Shown here piece after piece: positions 1-10,271 of a stretch of 64,000 nucleotides of DNA. Both the position numbers and the translations under genes were made by a program. The notes under the pieces were generated by a model. It was not told where the DNA came from, ran no database searches, and was given only the letters and a program-made list of their open reading frames with translations. Origin of the DNA: Hymenopellis radicata. Its lineage: Eukaryota; Basidiomycota; Agaricomycetes; Agaricales; Physalacriaceae. Every line of letters starts with the position of its first letter. Position 1 is the first letter of the stretch. Location: NCBI GenBank assembly GCA_015501595.1, contig JADNRX010000027.1, forward strand, positions 62,001 through 126,000, written 5' to 3'.

Positions 1-1688
1 ACCACGTACCCAGTCTTTCTCGGGGGTCGTTCGCATTCTACGGCACCGCCATCATCTACGGCATCCAGGCGGCCATCGTGCAGTGCTGTTTGCCGCCGCC
101 GTCGTCTTGGTACAGGAGCTCAGCCTGTTTGAAAGGCAATCCATGCGGGTCTTTCGAGATTGCTGAGTAGCAGGACGCGCTATAGGTACCATCAATGCGT
201 CGAAAGCAGCGGAGAGCTCTTCAACGTTGGCGGAGACGATCTGGCTGTAGTTTGCCAAATGAATGGCACGGAAGCAAAATGCGGATGGGCGGACGCCGGA
301 AAAATGACGGGCACGTGATGAGCGGAAATCAAACACGAAAATAATATTAATCCTCTTGCTCACGACCACCATGGTCGGGATTTTGTCGCTCGCTGTCCGC
401 AACCCCGCAGCGCTACTTGCAGGCCGTCGGCACGCTTTACTGTAGGGGTTTATGTTACCTCTTCCTGCGCGCCGTCATCTACCGTCACCAAAGGTGTACT
501 ACCGGTCGCATACGAAGACTGACTCTGTCTCTCGGTCGTCTTTCAACACGAGTTGACACTGCGGTGCTGTGCTTGCACCGTCCGAGTCGGCCCCCGTCAC
601 ATCACTCTCAGTTCCGCCTACTCAAACATGTAAATATTCCCCTCTTTACCCTCTTTTGAACTTTTCCACCATGATGCTATATCTCTATATTTGCTACTTC
701 AGAGGACGCCGTCCGATGAGACAACTCTTCCACCAAGATCTCTGAGCTTCATATGATGGTTCTTGAATTTGATTATCATGATTTGTCTAGGTTACCGGCT
801 CTGTTCGATACGCGAGTTCGAATTACGCTCCTTCTTTGACATTATGTTATGCCTCCTCCGGTGAACAATGTTATATTTTGGAGGGATGTGCCACCAATCC
901 ATTCCTCCCGTGTCGTTCATCATTGCGCAACATCATCAGCATGATGACATGTCAGCGTCTCAATCCCGCGAAATTGAGGAATCTTCTTGCCTTCTTTCGT
1001 TCAGCACTGCACTGATCGCCTTTCCGCCTCGATTCCAGCAGTCACTAGTCACGTCCAACCATGAACTATCTTCATGAGAGTGAAACCTCCTCCTACGCCC
1101 GACGCTCTATTTTAGCCACAGCGGGTGTTTTTGAACCCGCGTTCAAATTGTACGGGCAGGAGCTTGGTAATGCGGACACAAACGGTGAGCAGGTTCCAGT
1201 TCGTCTGAGACGCTCATTCTCACAGGGAGCCTCTCAACCTCCGATCAGGTATTACCTTGAATGATAATTGGTTACTCTCATCGTCGCGATCTATCCATCG
1301 CCGACATGCGCGCCCCTCGGGCAAGAACTATAGTAATCGTTAATTCGTTCCGCCGTTTCTTTCCCACCGGAACCCAGACCCCTAACGCCTTCGTTTCCCA
1401 TCGTACCCTGGTGCCGCCATGAGGCCACCTGATTCACCGGCTCATACCAGTACCCTACACCAATCGGCAGACAGCTGTATTTCCGCACATGCTGTTATTT
1501 GGAGAAACGTTCGTTCGCGTCGGACGCGCTATTGTCGTTACGGTTCTTCAATGAAAATAAGGGGTGCTTGTGACCGAACGGCTGCGTTGGATTCGGGTTA
1601 GCTCTTCGGCCTGCTTGTCATTTTCCCACATGATCAGCACCGACGAGTACAAAACCTGTCGATTGAAATCTATGGACTGCAATCGAAC
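1..1688. other. No confident gene; small remnants
   Basis: I could not support a gene here. The first 110 bases read as a short hydrophobic peptide resembling the first membrane segment of the multi-TM genes seen later (compare the gene at 43008-44281), but it ends in a stop after about 45 codons and the upstream part lies outside the window. Bases about 290-400 weakly resemble the dispersed repeat found at 13139-13685 and 18987-19477. The remaining open frames are short and show no recognisable domain. Confidence 0.5.
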
Positions 1689-3683
1689 ATGAACGCCTTG
1701 TCTGTACTCGTCGACCAACTATCACTGTCGACCTGCTTATCCTATTCGGCACTCTTCTTGGTGCTTTTACATTTGATACCCTACCTCTTCGACCGGTACA
1801 AGCTACGTGCTTTTCCCAGGACCTCTTGGCGCAAGGTTCTCAGATGCCTGGTTGGGCGTGGTGTCTTTCCACGGACATCGCTCGGAAGTCGTTCATCAAC
1901 TACATCTGAAGAACGGTATGTCTCTTCCATTCCCTGCCATCCTCCACCAAGACTAACCACTTCTAGGTCCCTTCGTCCGACTTGCTCCCAACCACATTTC
2001 CATCGCCTCACCGGATGCTCTGCCCGTCGTCTACGGTCATGGCAACGGCGCGCTCAAATCCGGATTCTACGACGCCTTCGTCTCTATTCAGCGCGGCCTC
2101 TTTAACACCCGCGAGCGGCAGGACCATTCCAGGAAGCGGAAGATCGTGTCCCACATCTTCGCGCAGAAGAGTGTTCTAGAGTTTGAGCCGCGAATTCGAG
2201 TGTTCATCGGCGAGCTGGTGGGACAATGGGAAAGATTCTGCGATCTAGCAGTTGGAGGCAAAGAGACTAACGGGCACCGCAGGCGATGGATGGGTCGCGC
2301 GAAACGGATGGGTGTGGTTGGATTGTTTACCTTGTAAGCAGTTACAGTATTTCCATATTCCACGCCAGGCGCTGATACTTATATTCGAAGGGGTGAACTA
2401 TCTCGCTTTTGACATCGTCGGGGACCTCGCTTTTGGAGCGCCTTTTGGCATGCTCCGTGCAGGTAAAGACTCAGCCCCAGTTCCTAGGAGCAATACAGAG
2501 GCCATGAAATCTTACGGCGACTCGACTTCTGCCAACGATGTCAAGAAGATACCAGCTGTGCAAATCTTGAACGGCGCGGAGAGTACTCGATGACCATGGG
2601 CGTCTTCCCGTCGTGGTGGCGTCCGATAATGGCGAAGACGCCGTGGTTCTCACAGGGTAAGGAGGACGTGAAGACGTTGGCGGGATTGCTATTATGGCTG
2701 TCTCGAAGAGACTGGCGGCGCCGACAGATAGAAATGATTTGTTGAGCAAGTTGCAGGCGGGCAAGGACGAACATGTAGGGGTTCAACCTATCTCACTCGA
2801 TATTAATTGCTCATGTCGTCGTCGAAGGGCAACCCAATGGGACGAGAGGAACTCACAGCAGAGGCTTCAACGCTCCTGATTGCCGGCTCAGATACTACAT
2901 CAAAGTAAGTCCAATTTCTCTATCTTAGTCGACAATACTAATCATTCTTTCGATAGCTCCACATGTGCGATCCTACACTACCTGTCAAATAACCAAGATG
3001 CACACCGCAAGCTACAAGCCGAACTCGACGAGAATCTCGCACCAAACGACATCGCCACCTCCGACGAAGTCAAGGCGCTCCCTTACCTCCAAGCCTGCAT
3101 CAACGAAGGATTGCGATTACACTCGACATCCGCCTTGGGTCTCCCGCGCGTCGTACCAAAGGGCGGCATGACGGTGCTCGGTGCATTTTTCCCTGCTGGG
3201 ACGGTTGTCAGTGTACCTAGCTACACGATCCATCGGGATCAGGATATCTGGGGCGAGGATGTGGAGGCGTTCAGGCCGGAGCGGTGGTTGGAGGAGGAGA
3301 GGAAGGATAAGATGGCGAGGACGTTCAATCCGTTTTCTGTGGGGCCGAGGTTCGTTGCTCTGAAATACTGCAAGGTGACATCTCTAATGCGTTTTCCAGG
3401 GCGTGCGTCGGACGTAACCTGGCCATGATGGAATTACAGATGATCGTGGCGACGTTGGTGAAGCGGTTTGATTTCATACCCGAAGTGCCTGGAGTCCCGG
3501 TATGTGCTTATGTCTAATTAACTTTGAAGACGTGTTGATTCGTTTGCGCAGCTCGACGTTCGTGAGGGCTTCCTAAGAAAGCCGCTAGCATTCAAAATGG
3601 GCTCAAACTTGGAACATCTTGTACTAACTAATATATGCGGCCGTCCTCTATCGATATTGTTGATTTATGAGCTGGACTCCTGA
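1689..3683 (+). pseudogene. CYP53-type cytochrome P450 (benzoate 4-monooxygenase-like), frameshifted
   Basis: Remnant of a microsomal P450 of the CYP53 (benzoate para-hydroxylase) type, which hydroxylates benzoate-like lignin aromatics at the ER membrane. Visible are an N-terminal membrane anchor, the I-helix motif LIAGSDTTSN, an ExxR pair within ACINEGLRLH, and the heme loop FSVGPRACVGRN whose Cys ligand is present once the intron is removed. Six introns are recognisable: 1916-1966, 2334-2390, 2775-2827, 2905-2956, 3350-3399, 3500-3551. The frame must shift by one base at about 1815, 2250, 2575 and 2685 to follow the family sequence, so no full protein can be made. The last exon also runs about 25 codons past the usual C-terminus. 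The breaks could be sequence errors, but neighbouring genes are intact. The final exon is duplicated at 7544-7665. Confidence 0.85.
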
Positions 3684-4340
3684 GCGCATCGAGTGGGTTG
3701 ATGCGCGGATTAGATTAGGCTCGGAGGAGAAGGGGGCAGACTGGGAACACGAGCGATCCATCCTTTTCCCACAAACTCCTCGTCCAGCCCATCCAATGCC
3801 CGGTAAGTTCATGCATTCATCAATAATACACCGGGGTGATCCCCGGAGCCCGAATGCCAGTCGCTGCTATGTACGTGCTCCTGTCGCCATGATACTGGAC
3901 TCTGATTATTCTGCGAAGTGAACACTTCACCTTGCTCTCCGTCTCCAGTGGCGCGTATAACTGAATGGCGCAAGCTCCCGAGCCATCGCCAATCCGGAGG
4001 TGCTATACTGTGGACATTGCGACAAAGTGTTACCTGCCATTGTTTGACTCAGCTACGTCTTCGGGTAACCGTGGACTTCGTGGGCTTGTCGTGAAGTACA
4101 ATGGCGATGAGACCGTCTCATTCACGGCGATGGGGTGGATGTTTCCTCTATAGGAATAAATGGGAAACCAGGTGTAAAGGATGAGTTTTGGAGGTTGTAG
4201 AGATTCATCTGCCTGGTGCAGTTGAATATCTCTCCTACACGCTGGTGAGTTCAGTCTCATCTCCAGTTCCCTAGTTCCTCACCGCAGACGTGTCTTCAGG
4301 TCGTGCAAATTACCCACCTCTAACCAATCAAACATTCGAG
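3684..4340. other. Intergenic, nothing recognised
   Basis: Open frames here are short (up to 84 codons), unconserved in appearance and lack splice-linked neighbours. It holds the upstream region of the RhoGDI-domain gene that starts at 4341. Confidence 0.5.
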
Positions 4341-5047
4341 ATGTTTTCCATCCGATCGTCCCTCTTTTTGGTCGTCCTCGGACTCTCGCTTTTGTCGAAC
4401 GCTGCCCCCCTCGAAGAGGCAAGTGTGGCCATTTTCTGTCGTATTAATCTCGTCTTGACATCACTTTCGCATCTCAGCACGGTGGATTACAAGCGCGCTC
4501 CGATATCCCGATCCTTCAGACCAGACATGGATACAAGTCTACAGCTGCCAAGACAGCCGAGGACAAGAGCTTGGCCCGCCGGAAGGCGTCGCTGGGTATC
4601 GTGCCAAGAGCAGGCAGGAACACCAATGCCCCCAAGGTCACTGTCTTGACGCTCGAACTCGTCTCGCCAACACTACCGGCCGGACGAAAGATTGTCTTTG
4701 ACCTCAAGGACATCGCAAAGCTCACAAAGAAGAATCCGATTGTCATCAAGGAGGGCGTGCAGTACAACGTCCGCATCACGTTCAAAGTGAACCACTCCAC
4801 CACCTCGGGCGTGCGATACAGCCAAGTGGTCACGCGGGCGGGTGTCAAGGTCGACAGTCGAGATCAGATGCTCGGGTCGTATGGGCCTCATCCGAAGCCA
4901 TATATCAAGAACTTTGGCCCCGAAGAAGCTCCGTCCGGTATGGTCGTGCGCTCGGGTACGTACGACGTGAAAAGCCGTATTGTCGACGCCGATGGCAAGA
5001 TCTATGCCGACTGGGAATGGCACTTCAAGGTCGGCAAAGAGTGGTAG
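4341..5047 (+). CDS. RhoGDI-domain protein with N-terminal signal peptide
   Basis: Exons 4341-4418 and 4478-5047 give 215 residues. Residues about 65-215 match the Rho GDP-dissociation inhibitor fold: a DKSLARRKASLGIV helix, the KEGVQYNVRITFKVNH strand, MLGSYGPHPKPY, EEAPSGM and the C-terminal WEWHFKVGKEW. RhoGDIs normally act in the cytosol, extracting prenylated Rho GTPases from membranes. Here the first 22 residues (MFSIRSSLFLVVLGLSLLSN) form a textbook signal peptide with an AA/P cleavage site, where other family members have an acidic Rho-binding arm. The joining intron (59 nt) is of the rare GC-AG type, with donor AG/GCAAGT. The 3' half and its downstream flank are duplicated at 6876-7330. 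The domain call is strong. Secretion is an inference from exon 1; an undetected alternative first exon would remove it. Confidence 0.8.
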
Positions 5048-5140
5048 TTTTCTCGGGCGTTTGTATAGTTAATTTGACAAACATCATTCGGCCTGGAAAT
5101 CTCATATGTAGTTCACTCAGCATTCGAATTCACGAATAAC

Positions 5141-5800
5141 TCATTCGGCCAAGATTCGAATAATTGGAGCCTTTCTCTGCCCAAACATCGATAGCATTCT
5201 TGTGCAGCTCTCACTAACCTTGCCACCCTCTCTGGTCCGCCAAAATCCTCGCCTCGCAGTCCGAAGCCGCGTTTGGTCCATAGTAGCCTCGAACGTAGGC
5301 TGAAAGGTCTTCGCCACACAATTGGTGGAGAACACCGACGTCTGTAATAGCTGATAGAGCGGGGCGTGGCGGCAGAGGTCCTCCATCCGCGATCCAAATA
5401 AAGCATGAGGTGAGAACGCATAGATTTCACCACCAAAGAGTATCATCGAGGGATGGAACAACGGTATAAGGTAAACCAGCTCCAAGTACTACCATACAAA
5501 CGATTGAACCCTAGAAGGCATTTAGCGATCTTGTACTGAAGACAGGAAGACATACCTGAGTGCACATTCGCGTCAGCGAGGCCAACGACGCATGCATTCG
5601 CCCCTGATGCTGAGTGGATTGTCAGTTGTGTATTACTAGAGGGAGGCTCAGAGTCATGCTCTGGCGGCGACTAACCAACGACGCCCCAATGAGCTGCCGA
5701 TATGGGCGTGTAAAGCCTGTACACAGCCACCGACGCGGGTTTATCTCTGACCACGATCACTGACGATATTCTGCGAACGCCTGGCTTCCGAGGAACGAGT
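5141..5800 (-). CDS. Possible multi-exon gene, unknown product
   Basis: On the minus strand an open frame of 114 codons (5485 to 5141) is preceded by short stretches that read as coding when joined over GT-AG introns: about 5760-5690, and about 5620-5560 reading roughly SGANACVVGLADANVH. I recognise no family. Composition and splice signals look gene-like, but the joins are tentative and the segment overlaps the upstream region of the MYND gene. It may also be a decayed fragment. Confidence 0.25.
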
Positions 5801-6017
5801 GCAATGCCAAGCTAAAGAAAGAAACGGGTCTTCTATTCAGTCGGGCGTCATGTCCGTATTTAGTAATGCCCGATTCGGTTCCTTCCCCATCGTTCGCTTC
5901 AGCCTCTCTCTAGACTCTTCCCCAAACTCCCATCTTCGCTTTATCGGCGTAGACAGTCGTCTCTTTTCTTGCACGCGACACTGGTACGTTTCTGCTCGAA
6001 AATTGGCGCTTTAACTT
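5790..6017 (+). promoter_or_regulatory. Upstream block shared by two genes (copy 1)
   Basis: About 228 bases directly upstream of the MYND-finger start (6049) are closely similar to 7771-7999, upstream of the F-box gene starting at 8021. Shared stretches include GTCATGTCCGTATTTAGTAA, TTCCCCATCGTTCGCTTCAG and TGGTACGTTTCTGCTCGAAA. The similarity ends just before each start codon, so it covers promoter and 5' leader rather than coding sequence. Confidence 0.8.
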
Positions 6018-6048
6018 ATGATCCACCATCAACCTAAGTCCTTGAAAT

Positions 6049-6817
6049 ATGCCATCCCATGGCACAGAAACCGAGTACAAGCTCAACCTCGAGGATACAA
6101 TGGATTTTCCAGATTCCGCGCATGTGCCTGCAGCGCCACCAAAGCCGGGCGAGAGCTGGATTATCTTCGGGGAGGTCAGCTCTTTTCTCATGGTCAAGCT
6201 ACTAGCATGCCAGTGGTTTTACTTCACTACTACTTAGATCGTGCGAGACAACTCCTCGACGTGCCCGGTATTCATCATCAAAGACAAGATTGATGACGAC
6301 TTCCCCGTGGTATTCCACACCAAAAATCCCGTCCAGGACGCGACTGCTTGCAAAATCGGGCATATCCTCTGCATTACGAGCGGAATGCGCGTACCCTTTT
6401 CACGCGATGGTGGTTCGCTAAGTGGATACGTAATTACAGATCCAAGCACCGTGTTTGTACGTTCGAACATGTTAGCTGATTGTGGGTTCATTGCCGTTCA
6501 AATGGTTCCCTTTGTTTAGGTTTTGCCTTGCTCGATGGCGCAACTCCGGGCCCTGAATAAATGCCTGCGCGACAAGAATGACCGGGGAGAGATGGACCTC
6601 TGCAATTCCTGCAAGAAAGCATCGACGGAGCGCTGCTCTAAATGCCAGACACCTTATTGCAGTAGGGTAAATGACCATATTAGATGTTTGCTCTTGAGTT
6701 GATCTTACGCTTCATTTCAAGGAATGCCAGGCTGCCGATTGGAAGGAAGGAGGTCATCGGAAGGAGTGCCCAGTTATCGCCAGGCTGCACATTTGGAATC
6801 GCACAGACTGGGGCTAA
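6049..6817 (+). CDS. Small MYND zinc-finger protein
   Basis: Four exons (6049-6174, 6238-6456, 6520-6666, 6722-6817) encode 195 residues in one frame with clean GT-AG introns of 55-63 nt. Residues about 140-180 carry a MYND-type zinc finger, a protein-protein interaction module: CNSCKK, CSKCQTPYCSRECQ, then WKEGGHRKEC, giving the expected paired Cys and terminal His/Cys ligands. The first 115 residues contain no domain I recognise. It resembles the many small MYND proteins of mushrooms, whose roles are mostly unknown. The start at 6049 follows directly on a promoter block duplicated from, or to, the F-box gene at 8021. The last exon runs into a truncated RhoGDI copy, so the current 3' end may have been created by that insertion. 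Confidence 0.8.
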
Positions 6818-7254
6818 GTGTTGAGCGTCGTTTTATTCGTTTGTTTCTTGGGACCAGAATACGCATTAAGCAAGAACCGGCCAGACGAAAGATTGTCTTT
6901 GACCTCAAGGACATCGCAAAGCTCGCCGATACAAAGATGAATCCGATTGTCATCAAGGAGGGTGTGGAGTACAACGTCCGCCTCACGTTCAAAGTGAACC
7001 ACTCCATCATTTCGGGCGTGCGATACATCCAAGTGGTCAAGCGGGCGGGTGTCAAGGTCGACAGTCTGGATCAGATGCTCGGGTCGTATGGGCCTCATCC
7101 GAAGCCATACATCAAGAACTTTGGCCCCGAAGAAGCTCCGTCCGGTATGATAGTGCGCTCGGGTACGTACGACGTGAAAAGCCGTGTTGTCGACGCCGAT
7201 AGCAAGATCTATGCCGACTGGGAATGGCACTTCAAGATCGGCAAAGAGTGGTAG
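6818..7254 (+). pseudogene. Truncated copy of the RhoGDI-domain gene
   Basis: From about 6876 the sequence is nearly identical to 4675-5118, covering the RhoGDI domain from the KIVFDLKDIAKL strand to the C-terminal KEW and about 75 bases of 3' flank. The signal peptide, the first intron and the N-terminal helix are missing, and no start codon of its own is evident; the open frame runs back into the last exon of the MYND gene in a different frame. Changes relative to the intact copy are mostly conservative, and a three-codon insertion lies near the domain start. This implies recent duplication. Whether any product is made is unknown. Confidence 0.8.
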
Positions 7255-7387
7255 TTTTCTCGGGTGTTTGTATAGTTAATCTGACAACCATGCATTCGGC
7301 CTGGAAATCTCATATGTAGTTCACTCGGCCCGAGCTGATCCAACGCGACATTGTTGGCCCACAAACCATCGTGTCCAGATCGTCAAC

Positions 7388-7546
7388 GTGTTTGGACCTC
7401 AGCGGCTTGTGTAGCGAGGGCGCCCTCAGCTGCTCGTGTAGCGAGGGACGGTGTGCTTGGACCTGAGCTGTTCGTGTTTGGACGTCAGCTGCTAGTGTAG
7501 CGAGGGATTTGTTTGTCTCCCTCAGCTGCTCGTGTAGCGGGGGATG
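7388..7546 (+). repeat. Degenerate minisatellite
   Basis: About six imperfect copies of a unit close to CAGCTGCTCGTGTAGCGAGG, separated by variants of GTGTTTGGACCT. It sits exactly between the duplicated RhoGDI fragment and the duplicated P450 exon, so it may mark a recombination junction. Confidence 0.7.
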
Positions 7547-7670
7547 GAGTTGCAGATGATCGTGGCGAAGCTGGTCAAGCGGTTTGATTTCATGCCCGAA
7601 GTGCCTGGAGTCCCCGTATGTGCTTATGTCTTCTTAATTTTGAGGACGCGCCGGATTCGTTGTGAAGCTC
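7544..7670 (+). pseudogene. Duplicated 3' exon fragment of the CYP53-type P450
   Basis: This segment matches 3427-3550: the exon reading LQMIVAKLVKRFDF and the following intron start GTATGTGCTTATGTCT. Only this exon and part of the next intron are present, so it is a non-functional fragment. Confidence 0.85.
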
Positions 7671-7770
7671 ACTTGGAATGGTTTGAAACTTCTGGAGCTG
7701 AGACTCGTGATGAGAGCGAGGTGTTCGTGTAATTCAACTTACAGCACGGATATTGCGCTCGTTATGGCGC

Positions 7771-7999
7771 GAGGAACGAGCGCAAGGCCAAGCTAAAGAA
7801 AGAAGCGGGCCCTAGCCTCACAGACGCGTCAAGCGGCGTCATGTCCGTATTTAGTAATGCCCGATTCGGTTTCTTCCCCATCGTTCGCTTCAGCCTCTCT
7901 CTTCCCCAAACTCCCATCATCGCTCTATCAGCCTCATCAGTGGTCTATTTTTCGCGCGCGAAACTGGTACGTTTCTGCTCGAAAATTGGTGCTATAACT
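7771..7999 (+). promoter_or_regulatory. Upstream block shared by two genes (copy 2)
   Basis: Counterpart of 5790-6017. It covers the promoter and leader of the F-box gene that starts at 8021 and keeps the same distance to the start codon (about 20-30 bases). Confidence 0.8.
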
Positions 8000-8020
8000 T
8001 ATAAAGAATAAGCAGCAAGA

Positions 8021-9580
8021 ATGTTCGCTGACCCTGTCCCGGGTGAACGGCAGTCAAACCGCACCGCACGCGTCGCTATGCTCCTAAAGGGAAACAACGC
8101 GCTCCACGATGTAGACAGCGCGGACCTGCGTGCTTTTCTGGACGGGGCCCCAGGCCGTCTGGCCAAATACGACGAAAAGATGGAACTGCTGCTGAAGGAC
8201 GTGAACGATCTCCACAAGGAGCGCGACGAGTTTCAATGCCGCATTCAGGAAGCCCGGAATCTCCTTCATCCCGTTCGCACGCTTTCCGACGACGTCCTCG
8301 GCGAGATATTCGCGCATTGCTTTCCTGAATGGGAGGCTTTGGAGAGGAAGCTCTTGAGCGAGCCGACCACTGACTATTCATCTCTCAACTCAAGCTATGC
8401 ACCCTGGACACTTTCCCAGGTTTGCTCTCGGTGGCGTCGCGTCACGCTTTCTACCCCGCGCTTGTGGTCGACGATCATGTTTACCTCCCCAGCGTTCCCG
8501 GCCAGGAAAAAGGCGTTATCCAGAGAGTTAGGCAGGCTGAACAGATTCTGCTACAACCTTGGGTTGTTTATGTCGCGTTCAGGAAACGTTGATCTCTCGG
8601 TTGCGATCACAGTACTGGAGGATGAGACCATACCGGACATGGTATTCACACATTTGGCAGTTGGCGCCGCGCGCTGGCGTCGTCTATGTTTCCGAGCCAA
8701 TGGAAACAGATTTCCTGCCGCATTGTCGGGGCTTGATTTCGAACGTTTGGAGGAAGCCATTCTCTCCAGTGACATACGAGTCATGGATGGGAAACGTCTC
8801 GCCTCTTTCCGGGCCGCCCCACGGCTGAGAAGACTGTACCTTGATGATGAGGCCAGATCTAGAGTCTTCTTGCCATGGTCCCGGATAACTCATTATGAGC
8901 GCGTGATCTACGCTCACGAATGGACTCTCCCCGCAATGCCCAATCTTACCCATCTGTTCCTTAGGGTTATTGGGTATCCGCGTGTGCCAGTTGGACGATC
9001 AAAGCTTTCCTTCCCAAACCTTTTGTCCCTTTCTATTGAACCTTGTACCGACATCTTCTTTTCAGCCCTGCTCCTCCAGTTGGAGGTACCAGCCCTCACC
9101 GACCTTCGCCTGACGACGTACCGATTGAGCAAAAGCAAGTCCATCACTCTCAGTCTTCCCGTAACGGACATGTTCCCCAAGCAATTGACGTCGATTCACA
9201 TTGCTTACGATGCTCCAAAATTTCGCGATGCAGACTCTGCCTCCCTCACGTCGTGGCTTCAACTCGCTACCGACGTAACTGCCTTGTCCATTCATCTTCC
9301 TAACATCCTTGATGCCCTTCTCCGCGACCTCCGTGTGCACGCAAAGAATGACGTGCTGGTACCCCGCCTCAGGTCTCTCGATTTATGGGTCACTGCCAAG
9401 GATGCGCAGATGTCGCCATCGAAAGTGCTTTCTGTTTTGGAGTCCCGTTCCGGATTGAAGCAGAACGTTTCGCGTCTCGAGGAATTCTGCACGAATGTGG
9501 ACGCTAACAGGTTTTCGGAAGGGAGACTGCAGAGGTGGCAGGATGTATGCCGGAAGGTCAAGGTCATTTGCCCTCGGTAA
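8021..9580 (+). CDS. F-box protein, single exon, 519 aa
   Basis: Intact open frame without introns. Residues about 40-85 are charged and helical (likely coiled coil). They are followed by the mushroom F-box signature: LHPVRTLSDDVLGEIFAHCF, then APWTLSQVCSRWRRV and STPRLWSTIMF (about residues 83-155). The remaining 360 residues look like degenerate leucine-rich repeats. Such proteins bind Skp1 in SCF ubiquitin ligases and pick substrates through the C-terminal repeats; target unknown. The family is highly multiplied in Agaricomycetes and three more members lie in this window. The promoter is shared with the MYND gene. ATG at 8021 is chosen because it directly follows that block. Confidence 0.85.
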   Translation: MFADPVPGERQSNRTARVAMLLKGNNALHDVDSADLRAFLDGAPGRLAKYDEKMELLLKDVNDLHKERDEFQCRIQEARNLLHPVRTLSDDVLGEIFAHCFPEWEALERKLLSEPTTDYSSLNSSYAPWTLSQVCSRWRRVTLSTPRLWSTIMFTSPAFPARKKALSRELGRLNRFCYNLGLFMSRSGNVDLSVAITVLEDETIPDMVFTHLAVGAARWRRLCFRANGNRFPAALSGLDFERLEEAILSSDIRVMDGKRLASFRAAPRLRRLYLDDEARSRVFLPWSRITHYERVIYAHEWTLPAMPNLTHLFLRVIGYPRVPVGRSKLSFPNLLSLSIEPCTDIFFSALLLQLEVPALTDLRLTTYRLSKSKSITLSLPVTDMFPKQLTSIHIAYDAPKFRDADSASLTSWLQLATDVTALSIHLPNILDALLRDLRVHAKNDVLVPRLRSLDLWVTAKDAQMSPSKVLSVLESRSGLKQNVSRLEEFCTNVDANRFSEGRLQRWQDVCRKVKVICPR

Positions 9581-10271
9581 TCCCGCTTCAGATGAGATGC
9601 GCGAAGGATCGGTAAATGGGACGTATATTCTAGACGCCACACTTAATTCTTTCTCATGCACGAATGTTATGGTACTGTATATTGCAAAAATTCTATTCTT
9701 CGGGTTATTGGGCACACTTGGAGCGATATATTCGTTTGTATGTAGCCCTCCGCATGCAGCAAAGTTTTCAGCAGCGCGCGCCCCAATTTGAACCCGATCA
9801 CGTGGATGCGACACAAGTACTGAGAAGGCCACATTCTTACTCGTTCTGCATATACTTGGCATATACACGAGATTACCCAGTAGACTCTGCTTCTCCGGTA
9901 ATCCTACACCATTCTTTCATTCTAAACTCGGCCAGCTTTACAGAAATCATGGACCACTTCTGGCAGTACACCATCGTCGATCTGAAGGCATTCAAAGCGC
10001 ACGCCAAGATGACCACTGGCTACAAGGTCGCGTACTCGAAGATCGCGGCCGGTAACAGCTTGAAGCTGGACCACAAGGTCCTGTTGCGAAGTTTTCGGAG
10101 GCGGTAACGAAAGAGTTGACTCTAACGAAGGTTGAGTACGCCTATTAGAATCTACAGTAATAGCACGAATCAGTGAAAACAGTATGTACAAGATATCTAG
10201 ATATGGTACAGATGTGATAACCGCCAATAAATGCGATTCAGGAGAAAACACCCTCGCAAGTCATCCATCAA
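9581..10271. other. Intergenic, nothing firm
   Basis: A plus-strand open frame ends at 10107 with about 50 plausible codons from an ATG at 9950, but no domain or splice partner is visible. It lies between the convergent ends of two F-box genes. Confidence 0.4.

Noticed and set aside
1..110. Start of a membrane protein (FYGTAIIYGIQAAIVQ)
   Set aside because: Too short, hits a stop soon after, and no partner exon is visible; upstream sequence is outside the window.
52..402. 116-codon minus-strand open frame
   Set aside because: No domain, no splice context, and it crosses the weak repeat trace.
6724..7254. Reading the whole 176-codon frame as a real RhoGDI protein
   Set aside because: Its first 50 codons are the MYND exon read in another frame; only the part from about 6876 is RhoGDI sequence.
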